This document shows, piece after piece, positions 53,091-62,818 of a stretch of 64,000 bases of DNA. Numbering within the stretch: position 1 is the first letter of the stretch; each line of letters begins with the position of its first letter. The notes beneath the pieces are model-generated. The model had not been told where the DNA came from. It did not search any database and saw nothing but the letters and a program-made list of their open reading frames with translations. This DNA is from Photobacterium aquimaris. Lineage in GTDB: Bacteria > Pseudomonadota > Gammaproteobacteria > Enterobacterales > Vibrionaceae. Made by a program: the position numbers and the translations under genes. The stretch is from contig NZ_MSCC01000006.1 in the NCBI RefSeq assembly GCF_002954455.1, positions 30,251-94,250 of the forward strand, given 5' to 3'.

Positions 53091-54305
53091 TTAGCACTCA
53101 TCGGTTGTTAGTGGTGCTTGATGCCAGCTTTTACCCCACTTTGACCACAATACCAATAACCCAGGGATCAATAACCACATTTGTAATGTCATCAACATTG
53201 GGGTTGTTAAATCAAGTCGCTGAGTCAAACTCACCATCACGCCAGCACCACTCATCTGAAACAAACCTAATAATGCTGCTGCCGTACCCGCGCGATCGCC
53301 AAATGGCGCTAATGCTTTACCTGCCGATGAGCCTAAAACAAAGGCGAACCCAAATGAACAAATAAAGATTGGAGTCATAAATGCCCATGCTTGATTAATA
53401 GAACTCAGTCCCAACATTAATCCACCAGCAACCGCTAAAATAATCAGTCCGGTTTGTAATGTCGCTCGCGTACCAAAATGGTCCATAAATTTTGGCGCCA
53501 CCATACAAGCAGTAATATTAAGCGCAGCGTTAATTCCAAACCATAAGGTAAATTGGTTCATATCAGCCCCTAGATGACTCATTAACCACACGGGCGCTGA
53601 TGTTACATATGCTAAAATCACCGCCATCGCTAACATGCATAAACTGGCATGGTATAAAAATGTTGGTTCACGTAATACCGACCAATAACGGCTTAAACTT
53701 AAAGTTGAACCACTAATATGAGTATCTGCGGGGCGAGTTTCTTTAAACATCATCATCACAAAAATACCCGCGACCAACGCAAAACCAGCCATAAAACTAA
53801 AATTTGAACGCCAGCCGAACTCATGGGTTAACCAAGTACCTAATAAGGGGGCTAAAGCGGGAATAAAACAGATTGCACCATTTAAGTAACTGATCATACG
53901 GCCACTCTTTTCTGCGCCAAAACTATCACGCACCGCAGAAAAAGCGGCAACAGAGGTTGCACAAGCACCGAAACCTTGTAATAAACGTGCCGCTAATAGC
54001 ATATCTAAGCTGGCTGCTAAATATGCCATTAGTGCACTAAAGCCATAAATCACAATCCCTGCTAATGCAATCGGTCGCCGCCCAAAGCGATCCGCCAAAG
54101 GTCCAGCTAATAACTGCCCTAACCCTAAGCTAAACATAAACCAGGTCACGGTATCTTGAACGCGTACAGCATTGACCCCAAAACTATCAGCAATAGCAGG
54201 GAAAGCTGGAAGGTAAATATCAATAGCCAATGGGCTAAATAGCACTAACGTTACCATCAGGGTAATTAATTTAGTATCGGTAGAAGCGGTGGTTGACGGG
54301 GTCAT
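53091..54305 (-). CDS. Bcr/CflA-family multidrug efflux MFS transporter
   Basis: 404 residues, twelve membrane segments. The start LFSPLAIDIYLPAFPAI and the motif GPLADRFGRRPIALAG (MFS motif A) followed by RLLQGFGACATSVAAFS (motif C region) are characteristic of Bcr/CflA proteins (bicyclomycin, sulfonamide or similar drugs). Actual substrate unknown. The final residues are polar. Confidence 0.9.
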   Translation of the reverse strand: MTPSTTASTDTKLITLMVTLVLFSPLAIDIYLPAFPAIADSFGVNAVRVQDTVTWFMFSLGLGQLLAGPLADRFGRRPIALAGIVIYGFSALMAYLAASLDMLLAARLLQGFGACATSVAAFSAVRDSFGAEKSGRMISYLNGAICFIPALAPLLGTWLTHEFGWRSNFSFMAGFALVAGIFVMMMFKETRPADTHISGSTLSLSRYWSVLREPTFLYHASLCMLAMAVILAYVTSAPVWLMSHLGADMNQFTLWFGINAALNITACMVAPKFMDHFGTRATLQTGLIILAVAGGLMLGLSSINQAWAFMTPIFICSFGFAFVLGSSAGKALAPFGDRAGTAAALLGLFQMSGAGVMVSLTQRLDLTTPMLMTLQMWLLIPGLLVLWSKWGKSWHQAPLTTDEC

Positions 54306-54625
54306 ATCATGTTCCTTAAAGATGATCGCGCCAAGTCTACGGTTTTAGAGATATGAATAGAAATGGTATATATTCAATAGCACTTTTCCATTTTGGAATA
54401 TCACTCGCAGCAGTTATTTGCCATACCTTTAGTCATAGATAACGTGATGAGGCGGAAATTCAATAAATCCCAATCAATTGACCATTAGCTAATTGATGCC
54501 AACCAACAAACACGCTAACGTAACCGCATCGACTTAATAACCATCCCCCATTCATAATGCGATAGTTATTTAAGTTTACAGCTTATGCCATCGTGAAGAT
54601 GACGCTTTAATTAAAGGACGAAAAC
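54306..54625. other. divergent region between the Bcr/CflA gene and the aminopeptidase gene
   Basis: 320 bases without a gene. A short palindrome TTCCATTTTGGAA (54386-54398) lies about 85 bases before the efflux gene and might be an operator; nothing else is recognised. Confidence 0.5.
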
Positions 54626-56413
54626 ATGCAAGCAGCAATTTCGCAACGTGTTGAACAAATCCGTCAATGGCTCACTGATAATCAGTTAGATGCTTTATTG
54701 ATCCCTCACGAAGATGAATTTCTCGGTGAATATATTCCCGATCATAATGAACGTCTGCACTGGTTAACTGGATTTACTGGTTCAGCGGGCGCTGCCATTA
54801 TTACGCGTGATGATGCTGCTGTTTTTGTTGACGGTCGTTATGTAGTGCAAGTACGCAAGCAAGTGCCTGCAGAAGTATTTCAATACTGCCACCTTATAGA
54901 ACAACCACCCGTCCAATGGGCATTAGACAATTTAGCCGCTGGCAGTAAAATTGCCATTGATGCTCGTCTACACAGTGCAGCATGGCTTAAAAATGCCACC
55001 GCCACTATTGATAGTGAATTAGACCTAGTGTGCGTGACCGAAAACCCAATTGATGTGCTATGGCTAGACCGCCCAGCACCGGTATTATCTGATGCCCAAT
55101 TGATGGGCTTAGAATATGTCGGTCAATCAAGCGCAGAGAAACGGGAGCAAATTGCAACATTACTTAAAAAGCAAAAAGCGGATGCTGCCTTTTTAAGTCA
55201 GCTTGATAGCATTGCTTGGCTATTAAATATTCGTGGTGATGATGTTCATTGCTTACCCGTTCTACTATCAGCTGCGGTGATCCATAGCGATGCATCGGTT
55301 GATTTCTATATCGATCATCACCGTCTACCAGAAGGTTTTGCAGCTCACGTAGGTAACGGCGTCAATATCCGCGAGCCAGAACAACTTGCCGCGGGTTTAG
55401 CAGCACTTACAGGTAAACGTGTACAGTTTGACTCGACAAACAGTAATGCATGGGCAGCCCAACAACTAACAGATGCTGGCGCGCAGCTGATTGAAGCTGC
55501 AAACCCGACCTTACTACCTAAAGCCACCAAAAATGCGACTGAAATGGCAGGCATGAAGGCGTGTCATATTCGTGATGGTGTGGCAATTGCAAAATTCCTT
55601 GCATGGGTTGATACACAAGTAGCGAATGGCAACCTATTAGATGAAGCTCAGTTATCTGATCAACTGTGGCAATTCCGTCAGCAAGATCCAACCTGCCGTG
55701 ATGTGAGTTTTGATACCATTTCAGCTTCTGCCGGTAATGCGGCAATGTGTCACTACAATCACATTGACCAACCACAGCCAAGCAAACTGCAAATGGATAC
55801 GGTTTACTTAGTCGATTCAGGCGGTCAATACCCAGACGGTACAACCGATATCACCCGTACTATCGCTATCGGCAATCCAGGTGATGAAGTAAAACAAGCT
55901 TTCACATTAGTACTAAAAGGTCATATCTCATTGGCTTCAGCGCGTTTCCCGAAAGGTACTACCGGCTCACAGCTCGACGCACTAGCGCGTCAGCATCTAT
56001 GGGCGCATGGCTTTGATTATGACCATGGTACAGGTCACGGAGTGGGTCACTTCTTAAGTGTTCACGAAGGTCCACAACGCATTTCTAAAGTGGCTAACCC
56101 AACCGCGCTACTGCCAGGTATGGTGTTATCTAACGAGCCAGGTTATTACCGTGCAGACGCATTTGGTATTCGTATCGAAAACCTTGAGCTGGTCGTCGAT
56201 GTTACTACTCAAGGTGACATGAACGTCATGGGATTTGAATCTCTAACCCGTGCACCGATTGATAAGCGCTTGATCGATCCTGCACTACTAACCGACGTCG
56301 AGCTTGCATGGCTTAATAACTACCATCAAACCGTGTTTAACGTGATCAGCCCATCGCTAACTGGTAGTGATCTTGAGTGGCTAGCCCAAGCGACATCACC
56401 ACTAACTCGCTAA
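54626..56413 (+). CDS. aminopeptidase P family protein (M24B, long form)
   Basis: Metallopeptidase removing N-terminal residues before proline. 595 residues: two creatinase-like N-terminal domains (DALLIPHEDEFLGEYIP; about 180-310) and the C-terminal pita-bread catalytic domain. Metal ligands are in DSGGQYPDGTTDITRT (two Asp), GTGHGVGHFLSVHE (His) and NEPGYY / RIENLELV (two Glu). This long form resembles eukaryotic-type Xaa-Pro aminopeptidase 1 rather than E. coli PepP (441). GGACGA upstream of the ATG. Monocistronic. Confidence 0.93.
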   Translation: MQAAISQRVEQIRQWLTDNQLDALLIPHEDEFLGEYIPDHNERLHWLTGFTGSAGAAIITRDDAAVFVDGRYVVQVRKQVPAEVFQYCHLIEQPPVQWALDNLAAGSKIAIDARLHSAAWLKNATATIDSELDLVCVTENPIDVLWLDRPAPVLSDAQLMGLEYVGQSSAEKREQIATLLKKQKADAAFLSQLDSIAWLLNIRGDDVHCLPVLLSAAVIHSDASVDFYIDHHRLPEGFAAHVGNGVNIREPEQLAAGLAALTGKRVQFDSTNSNAWAAQQLTDAGAQLIEAANPTLLPKATKNATEMAGMKACHIRDGVAIAKFLAWVDTQVANGNLLDEAQLSDQLWQFRQQDPTCRDVSFDTISASAGNAAMCHYNHIDQPQPSKLQMDTVYLVDSGGQYPDGTTDITRTIAIGNPGDEVKQAFTLVLKGHISLASARFPKGTTGSQLDALARQHLWAHGFDYDHGTGHGVGHFLSVHEGPQRISKVANPTALLPGMVLSNEPGYYRADAFGIRIENLELVVDVTTQGDMNVMGFESLTRAPIDKRLIDPALLTDVELAWLNNYHQTVFNVISPSLTGSDLEWLAQATSPLTR

Positions 56414-56432
56414 CGCTTAGATAACAAAAAGA

Positions 56433-56465
56433 AAAGCCAGTACGTGATTAGCGTACTGGCTTTTT
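56433..56465. terminator. bidirectional terminator between the aminopeptidase gene and thiH
   Basis: Stem AAAGCCAGTACG/CGTACTGGCTTT (56433-56463) with flanking A and T tracts. Confidence 0.92.
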
Positions 56466-56466
56466 A

Positions 56467-57579
56467 TTATCCGGAATAGGCGGGGTGCCAATCCTTCCAC
56501 ACCACTTCAAACCCCTGTAGCTTAACCGCTATCGCAACATCTGTGACCGAACGTTCATCACTGATCGCAAATTGTTCTAGTTCTGGCGTGTCATCGGCGT
56601 ATCCACCCGGTTGGGTTTTAGAACCTGCCGACATACTTGTAACCCCTAACGGCAATACATTATCACGAAAATGCGGTGATTCTCGCGTTGATAACGACAG
56701 CTCAACTTCAGGATTAAACAACCGATAAGCACAAATCAATTGCACCAGTTGGCGATCCGTCATTACTGATTTAGGCTCTAACCCGCCAGTACAGGGCCTT
56801 AAACGCGGAAATGAAATCGAATAGCGGCTTTGCCAATATGTTCGCTCAAGATAGGCCAAGTGACTAGCAACAAAGAAGCAATCCGTGCGCCATTCTTCCA
56901 TGCCGATCAAGGCACCAATCCCTATCTTATCAATTCCTGCTTTTGCAAGCCGATCAGGTGTCGCTAAGCGATATTCAAAATTGGTTTTATTACCTCGCAA
57001 GTGATGCTTCGCATACGTTGATGCATTATAGGTTTCTTGATACACCATCACCGCATCTAAACCCAGTTGGCGCAACTCTTGGTACTCATCTTGCTCTAGT
57101 GGCTGCACTTCCATTGCCAAATAACTGAAGTGCTGTTTGATTTGAGGCAGCGCATCACGAAAGTAATTCATACCGACTTTGGTTTGATGCTCGCCCGTGA
57201 CCAGTAACACACTATCAAAATTTAGCGCTTTTATTGCCTCACACTCTCGCTCTATTTCTTGCTCACCCAAGGTACGGCGCTTAATACGATTTTCCATCGA
57301 AAAGCCACAATAGGTACACGCATTAGCACACAGATTCGAAAGGTATAACGGCACATAAAAACTGATGGTATGACCAAATCGCTGCCGTGTTAGCATCGCA
57401 GAAAGTTGTGCCATTTGCTCTAAGTAAGGTTCAGCGGCGGGTGAAATTAAGGCTTTGAAATCCTCTAGATCTAGCGTTGATTTACCTAAAGCACGCTCAA
57501 CATCGGCAGCCGTTTTAGCATAGATCGACAAACGGATATCATCCCAATCCATTTGTTGCCAAACATCCACAAAGCTCAT
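56467..57579 (-). CDS. thiH: 2-iminoacetate synthase ThiH
   Basis: Radical-SAM enzyme that cleaves tyrosine to dehydroglycine for the thiazole ring. 370 residues. Cluster motif CANACTYCGFS (CxxxCxxC); MEVQPLEQDEY, GIGALIG and SFPRLRPC follow. Oxygen-sensitive route, as opposed to ThiO. Nine bases after thiG; last gene of thiCEFSGH. Confidence 0.96.
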   Translation of the reverse strand: MSFVDVWQQMDWDDIRLSIYAKTAADVERALGKSTLDLEDFKALISPAAEPYLEQMAQLSAMLTRQRFGHTISFYVPLYLSNLCANACTYCGFSMENRIKRRTLGEQEIERECEAIKALNFDSVLLVTGEHQTKVGMNYFRDALPQIKQHFSYLAMEVQPLEQDEYQELRQLGLDAVMVYQETYNASTYAKHHLRGNKTNFEYRLATPDRLAKAGIDKIGIGALIGMEEWRTDCFFVASHLAYLERTYWQSRYSISFPRLRPCTGGLEPKSVMTDRQLVQLICAYRLFNPEVELSLSTRESPHFRDNVLPLGVTSMSAGSKTQPGGYADDTPELEQFAISDERSVTDVAIAVKLQGFEVVWKDWHPAYSG

Positions 57580-57588
57580 GTTGGCTCC

Positions 57589-58353
57589 TTACTCGTTAAG
57601 AAATGCCGTTAATGGGCTTGATGCAATAGCATGATTGACCTTACCCGCAAGACCGGCTTCATATGCCATACGACCACTTTCCACTGCCAATTTAAATGCA
57701 CGCCCCATTGCAATCGGATCACTTGCAGCTGCGATGGCTGTATTAACCAATACCGCATCAGCCCCCATTTCCATCGCTTCTGCGGCATGAGAAGGCGCAC
57801 CAATACCCGCATCCACCACCACAGGTACTTGTGCCTGATCGATAATAATGCGAAGAAAATCACGTGAAACTAAGCCTTTATTCGAACCAATCGGTGCACC
57901 TAACGGCATCACTGCTGCGCAACCTACCTCTTCTAATCGCTTACACAATACAGGATCGGCATGACAATAAGGCAATACCACAAAGCCTTGTTTCACTAGT
58001 TGCTCAGCCGCTGTTAGCGTTTCAATCGGATCAGGCATTAGATATTTCGAATCAGGGTGAATTTCTAATTTTAGCCAATTGGTCCCCAATGCTTCTCGAG
58101 CTAACTGCGCAGCAAAAATTGCTTCTTTGGCATTTTTCGCCCCTGATGTATTAGGCAGTAAATTCACTCCTGCTTGGATCAATGGCGCTAAGATATCGTC
58201 ATCACGCTCCGCAATATTGACCCGCTTTAGTGCCATGGTCGCCAGTTCAGAGCTTGTCGCTAAAATCGATTCAGCCATGACATCACGATTAGCGTACTTA
58301 CCTGTTCCGGTAAATAATCGTGATGTGAATGTTTTATTCTCAATTTTCAACAT
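57589..58353 (-). CDS. thiG: thiazole synthase ThiG
   Basis: Forms the thiazole phosphate from DXP, ThiS-thiocarboxylate and dehydroglycine. 254 residues, TIM barrel. FTSRLFTGTGKY opening, LKLEIHPD with the Schiff-base region, MPLGAPIGSNKG and VVVDAGIGAPSHAAEAMEMGADAVLVN phosphate-binding block. Starts one base after thiS. Confidence 0.96.
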   Translation of the reverse strand: MLKIENKTFTSRLFTGTGKYANRDVMAESILATSSELATMALKRVNIAERDDDILAPLIQAGVNLLPNTSGAKNAKEAIFAAQLAREALGTNWLKLEIHPDSKYLMPDPIETLTAAEQLVKQGFVVLPYCHADPVLCKRLEEVGCAAVMPLGAPIGSNKGLVSRDFLRIIIDQAQVPVVVDAGIGAPSHAAEAMEMGADAVLVNTAIAAASDPIAMGRAFKLAVESGRMAYEAGLAGKVNHAIASSPLTAFLNE

Positions 58354-58354
58354 A

Positions 58355-58567
58355 TTAACCTCCTGCTATCGCTTGAAATAACGCGATCTGATCGCCATCA
58401 GCAATGACGGTTATCGACCACTCGCTTGCTGCGACAATACGCTGATTTATCGCGACCGCTGTACCTTGCATTGGCAAATCTAACTGCATAACAAATTGAT
58501 TAACGGTTTGCTCAGGCTCACAAGACATGGATTCATCGTTCAACCAGATAGTTATCATGGTAGCCAT
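58355..58567 (-). CDS. thiS: sulfur carrier protein ThiS
   Basis: Ubiquitin-like carrier, 70 residues, ending in the required Gly-Gly (FQAIAGG) that ThiF adenylates. The first ATG (58567) has an AGGTTGGA upstream; a second ATG at 58558 gives a more standard N-terminus (MITIWLNDE), so the first three residues are uncertain. Confidence 0.94.
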   Translation of the reverse strand: MATMITIWLNDESMSCEPEQTVNQFVMQLDLPMQGTAVAINQRIVAASEWSITVIADGDQIALFQAIAGG

Positions 58568-59353
58568 TTATCCAACCTCCCTTTGATCTTGCTGACCGCA
58601 CACAGGGCAACCAGAATCAGCATCGACAGATACCTGCTGCCATTTTCCTGTTAAGCCATTAAATTGCTGCAATAACCCAACCCCTACATCACCAATACCG
58701 GTGATCGCTTTGATCGCATTTAACGCTTGTAAGGTGCCAATGATGCCCACAACAGGCCCCATCACGCCGTTACTACGACAATTTTGATCTTGTGGCGACG
58801 CTTCATTATGCAATGGAAACACACATTGATAACACGGTGAAATCTGTCGAAAATCAAATGCAAGTAACTGCCCTTGCCAGCCAATAGCAGCCCCTGTAAT
58901 CAATAGTGTTTGGTGCTGATAACAAGCTTGATTAACTGCATAACGGGTAGCCCAGTTGTCACTGCAATCAAGTACAATATCGGCCTGTTGTACTTCCATC
59001 ACGAGTTGAAAGCCTGCGAGATTGGCTTTTACTGCACGCGTTCGCATCAATGGATTCAATGCTAAAAGCTGATCACAGGCTGCTTGCGCTTTATTGAGTG
59101 AAACATCGGTTTCTCGATAAATCACCTGACGCTGCAAGTTTGAACTCTCAACCTCATCATCATCGGCAATCACCAGTAACCCAACACCCGCAGCAGCTAA
59201 ATACATCGCAGCAGCTGAGCCTAAACCACCGGCACCGACGATCAATACCTTGGCATTGTTAAGTGCAAGTTGCCCCTGCTCTCCCATTTCTTCAAGCATG
59301 ATTTGGCGGCTATATCGAATGAAAGCATCATCAGAGAGTGTGTCAGTTGTCAT
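58568..59353 (-). CDS. thiF: ThiS adenylyltransferase ThiF
   Basis: E1-like enzyme that adenylates the ThiS C-terminus. 261 residues. Nucleotide loop GAGGLGSAAAMYLAAAGVG, DCSDNWATRYAVNQAC, and two zinc CxxC pairs (CYQCVF, CPVCGQQ). Its start overlaps thiE by 11 bases. Confidence 0.95.
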   Translation of the reverse strand: MTTDTLSDDAFIRYSRQIMLEEMGEQGQLALNNAKVLIVGAGGLGSAAAMYLAAAGVGLLVIADDDEVESSNLQRQVIYRETDVSLNKAQAACDQLLALNPLMRTRAVKANLAGFQLVMEVQQADIVLDCSDNWATRYAVNQACYQHQTLLITGAAIGWQGQLLAFDFRQISPCYQCVFPLHNEASPQDQNCRSNGVMGPVVGIIGTLQALNAIKAITGIGDVGVGLLQQFNGLTGKWQQVSVDADSGCPVCGQQDQREVG

Positions 59354-60560
59354 CCTTCACCTCCCGCTCAACTAAACATTGATTGAGTTGTTCAACGGCA
59401 ATAGCAGGCTCGTTTGATTGGGTGATCGCGCGTACTACCGCCACGCTAGTCACCCCAGTTTTCCAAACGACGGGCGCACGCGATAAATCAATGCCACCAA
59501 TTGCCACTGTTGGAAACGCATTGCCAATCAATTGTTGATAAAGCTTTAAGCGGTGAACGCCTTGCGGTAATGACGGCATTTGCTTGGTTGTGGTTGGGTA
59601 AATATGACCGAGGGCGATATAACTGGGATTAAATGCCATCGCACGTAGGATCTCGTAATACCCATGGGTTGAGATCCCCAAGCGAAGATTCGCTTGTTGA
59701 ATGGCATTGAGATCTGCGACCGCTAAATCCTCTTGTCCCAAATGCACGCCAAAAGCACCATACTCAATAGCCAGTTGCCAATAGTCATTAATAAAGACCT
59801 GCGCATTTGCCTGCTGACCTAACGCAATAGCATGAGCAACATCTTGCTCTAAACCTTGAGCATTCGGATCTTTGATCCGCAGCTGAGTGGTTTTCACATC
59901 CAACTCAAGCAGCTGCTTTACCCATTGGACGGAATCCACCACCGGATATAACGTCAGTTTCTCACTATCAACAGGTGAAAAAGCTTCAACTGACTTACAT
60001 TCGAATTGCCAACCAATATCCAACAGCTTTGAAAAATTAGCACAAACGATGTCAGGGAAAGCATCACGCTCGGTTGGCCACATGCCCATCTGCGTTGACT
60101 GGGCATACGCCCTTGCCAGAACTAGAGCATCTTCTAACGGGTAATCAAGCGCGAGTGCCACCAATAACATCGATCTATGCTGAGTCGCATTACCAAGCTC
60201 AACACTTAAACAGCCACGAACGTCACCATCATGCTGCCAAAGATCAAGATAACCACCGTTAATAGGTAAACCACTTACCACAACGTTAGATCGTTTCAGT
60301 ATTTGCGCTTTGATCAGCGAAAGATCTACCTCAGAAGATACCCATTGTTCTTGGAGTACATAATCAATTAGCTGAGTGGAGCAGGCTTGTTCAAAGCCCA
60401 CTCGTTTAACGCAAGAGGGCGTCGATATCTCAATCCAATCTTGGCTTGATGGCATTAACGTGACTTGCTCACCTAACAGATACTCTGCAGCGGAGGCTAA
60501 TAATGGTTCAATATGCATCACCAGAGACGATAAAACCTTTGGTAAGCTTAAGGTGCTCAT
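59343..60560 (-). CDS. thiE: thiamine-phosphate synthase ThiE with a 200-residue N-terminal extension
   Basis: Joins HMP-PP and thiazole phosphate. 405 residues against about 210 for E. coli ThiE. The C-terminal part from about residue 201 is a normal ThiE barrel (LYPVVDSVQWVKQLLE, TTQLRIKD, VFINDYWQLAIEYGAFGVHLGQEDL, LGISTHGYYE, YIALGHIYPTTTKQMP, AIGGIDLS). The N-terminal part resembles a degenerate ThiD-like kinase (ALALDYPLEDALVLARAYAQS) without the GTGC anion hole, so it is probably inactive as a kinase; similar long ThiE proteins occur in vibrios. ATG overlaps the thiC stop. Confidence 0.92.
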   Translation of the reverse strand: MSTLSLPKVLSSLVMHIEPLLASAAEYLLGEQVTLMPSSQDWIEISTPSCVKRVGFEQACSTQLIDYVLQEQWVSSEVDLSLIKAQILKRSNVVVSGLPINGGYLDLWQHDGDVRGCLSVELGNATQHRSMLLVALALDYPLEDALVLARAYAQSTQMGMWPTERDAFPDIVCANFSKLLDIGWQFECKSVEAFSPVDSEKLTLYPVVDSVQWVKQLLELDVKTTQLRIKDPNAQGLEQDVAHAIALGQQANAQVFINDYWQLAIEYGAFGVHLGQEDLAVADLNAIQQANLRLGISTHGYYEILRAMAFNPSYIALGHIYPTTTKQMPSLPQGVHRLKLYQQLIGNAFPTVAIGGIDLSRAPVVWKTGVTSVAVVRAITQSNEPAIAVEQLNQCLVEREVKDDN

Positions 60561-62479
60561 TAGCTTTCCTCTTTAGCTAGGTGATATAACTCACTACCTT
60601 TAGATCGAAACTCTTGTGCTTTTTGCTGCATGCCTTCAAGCGGATCATCTAATAGCTTGATCGCGATTTCTGAGTCTTCTAATCCCTTCGCATAATCTCG
60701 TACTTCTTGAGAGATCTTCATTGAACAAAACTTAGGGCCACACATTGAGCAGAAATGGGCCACTTTGCCAGACTCTTGAGGGAGAGTTTCATCGTGATAG
60801 GCACGCGCCGTTTCAGGATCTAAACCAAGATTAAATTGATCTTCCCAACGGAATTCAAAACGCGCTTTAGATAAGGCATTATCGCGCACTTGTGCACCAG
60901 GGTGGCCTTTTGCTAAATCAGCAGCATGGGCACACAGTTTATAAGTAATAAGACCGACTTTTACATCGTCTTTATTAGGCAAGCCTAAGTGCTCTTTGGG
61001 TGTCACATAACAAAGCATTGCACAGCCATACCAACCAATCATCGCCGCACCAATACCCGATGTAATATGATCATAACCTGGTGCGATGTCTGTAGTCAGT
61101 GGGCCTAAGGTATAGAATGGTGCTTCATGACAATGCTCTAGCTGCTCTTCCATGTTTTCTTTAATCATGTGCATTGGTACGTGACCAGGGCCTTCAATCA
61201 TGACCTGTACATCGTATTCCCATGCAATTTTAGTTAACTCACCTAATGTGCGCAGTTCACTAAACTGAGCTTCATCATTGGCATCAGCAATAGAGCCCGG
61301 TCGTAAACCATCGCCCAATGACAGCGAAATATCATATTGAGCACAAATCTCACAAATCTCACGGAAGTGCTCATACAAGAAACTTTCTTTATGATGGGCT
61401 AAACACCATTTCGCCATAATTGAACCACCGCGAGAAACAATACCAGTGACCCGTTTCGCCGTCATAGGTACATAGCGAAGTAGCACACCAGCATGAATAG
61501 TGAAGTAATCAACACCTTGCTCAGCTTGCTCTAGTAATGTGTCACGGAACACTTCCCAATTAAGGTTCTCAGCCACACCATTCACTTTTTCAAGCGCTTG
61601 GTACATAGGTACAGTACCAATCGGAACAGGGCTATTACGAATGATCCACTCACGCGTTTCGTGAATATTTCGACCTGTTGATAAGTCCATTACCGTATCG
61701 CCACCCCAACGAGTTGACCAAACCAGTTTCTCAACTTCTTCTTCAATCGATGAACTCACCGCTGAGTTACCAATATTAGCATTCACTTTGACAAGGAAAT
61801 TACGGCCAATGATCATTGGCTCAGTTTCAGGATGGTTAATATTGGCAGGAATAATTGCTCGGCCTTCAGCTACTTCTTTACGCACAAACTCAGGCGTAAT
61901 TTCTTTTGGTAAATTAGCACCAAAGCTTACACCAGGATGTTGTTGATTTAATACTTCATCACGGTATTTCACACGACCCATATTTTCACGGATCGCGATA
62001 TATTCCATCTCAGGCGTAATAAGACCTTGGCGCGCATAATGTAATTGCGTCACACAACGCCCACCTTTTGCACAACGAATACGCGCACGTTCCGCAAAAC
62101 GTAAATCATCAAGCGTCTTATCATCTAAACGTTCATTGGCATACTCAGAGCTTAACCCTTCTAGTAATTCAGTATCGTCACGCTCTGCGATCCATTGCTC
62201 ACGCACTAGCGGCAAGCCATTATAGATATCGATGTTCTTTTCAGGATCAGTGTAAAAACCAGAAGTGTCATAAACGCGAATAGGCTCATTAGGCTCAAAG
62301 ATAGGGTTATCTTTACCGCCACCAATCAAGCTATCAGCTAGAGTGATTTCACGCATAGGAACAAGCACATCAGGACGGCTACCTTGAACATACACTTTCT
62401 GTGAGTTCGGGTATGGTTGTGCTGTTAATGATTCAATAAATTGTTTCGCTTCCAGTCTCGCTTGCTTGCGATTCGACAC
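60560..62479 (-). CDS. thiC: phosphomethylpyrimidine synthase ThiC
   Basis: Radical-SAM rearrangement of AIR to HMP-P. 639 residues. The C-terminal cluster motif is CSMCGPKFC (CxxCx4C); IPANINHPE, GNSAVSSSIEEEVEKL, TIHAGVLLRYVP, SRGGSIMAKWCLAH and GPGHVPMHMI are diagnostic. It starts with GTG at 62479 behind AAGGAAA. First gene of the operon and directly under the TPP riboswitch. Confidence 0.97.
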   Translation of the reverse strand: MSNRKQARLEAKQFIESLTAQPYPNSQKVYVQGSRPDVLVPMREITLADSLIGGGKDNPIFEPNEPIRVYDTSGFYTDPEKNIDIYNGLPLVREQWIAERDDTELLEGLSSEYANERLDDKTLDDLRFAERARIRCAKGGRCVTQLHYARQGLITPEMEYIAIRENMGRVKYRDEVLNQQHPGVSFGANLPKEITPEFVRKEVAEGRAIIPANINHPETEPMIIGRNFLVKVNANIGNSAVSSSIEEEVEKLVWSTRWGGDTVMDLSTGRNIHETREWIIRNSPVPIGTVPMYQALEKVNGVAENLNWEVFRDTLLEQAEQGVDYFTIHAGVLLRYVPMTAKRVTGIVSRGGSIMAKWCLAHHKESFLYEHFREICEICAQYDISLSLGDGLRPGSIADANDEAQFSELRTLGELTKIAWEYDVQVMIEGPGHVPMHMIKENMEEQLEHCHEAPFYTLGPLTTDIAPGYDHITSGIGAAMIGWYGCAMLCYVTPKEHLGLPNKDDVKVGLITYKLCAHAADLAKGHPGAQVRDNALSKARFEFRWEDQFNLGLDPETARAYHDETLPQESGKVAHFCSMCGPKFCSMKISQEVRDYAKGLEDSEIAIKLLDDPLEGMQQKAQEFRSKGSELYHLAKEES

Positions 62480-62608
62480 AGCAATTTCCTTTTAATATAG
62501 TAGGGAAAAGTGCTTGGCAGATGGGCGTAAACAAGAGCTATGCAGCATATTGTGCACAATCAAATACGTATAGTGATCCCTAAAAAAGGATATATAGTAA
62601 AGATAACC

Positions 62609-62690
62609 TCTTGTTCCCTTCGCAGGTATTAGCCTGATCAGGTTCAACGGATCCCGCAATGCGGTCTCAGCCATATGGCACTCCGACAAG
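62609..62690 (-). promoter_or_regulatory. TPP (THI-box) riboswitch of the thi operon
   Basis: The minus strand carries the aptamer: P1 CTTGT/ACAAG, CTGAGA (62670-62665), the GGATCC region, then TTGAACCTGATCAGGCTAA and TACCTGCGAAGGGAA, the classical thi-box. It lies 130 bases before thiC. Thiamine pyrophosphate binding should lower expression of all six thi genes. Confidence 0.97.
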
Positions 62691-62766
62691 TAAGAGATTA
62701 AGTATAAAGACTCCAGCGATCACTACAAGTCTTTAACCGAAGCAATCAACAGACAGTGACAGACAG

Positions 62767-62797
62767 CAAAAAGCCGTGCAATAACACGGCTTTTATT
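62767..62797 (-). terminator. terminator after the universal stress protein gene
   Basis: Stem AAAGCCGTG/CACGGCTTT with A-run left and T-run right; it can work on both strands. Confidence 0.88.
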
Positions 62798-62818
62798 TCA
62801 TTTGAACAACCATAATGA

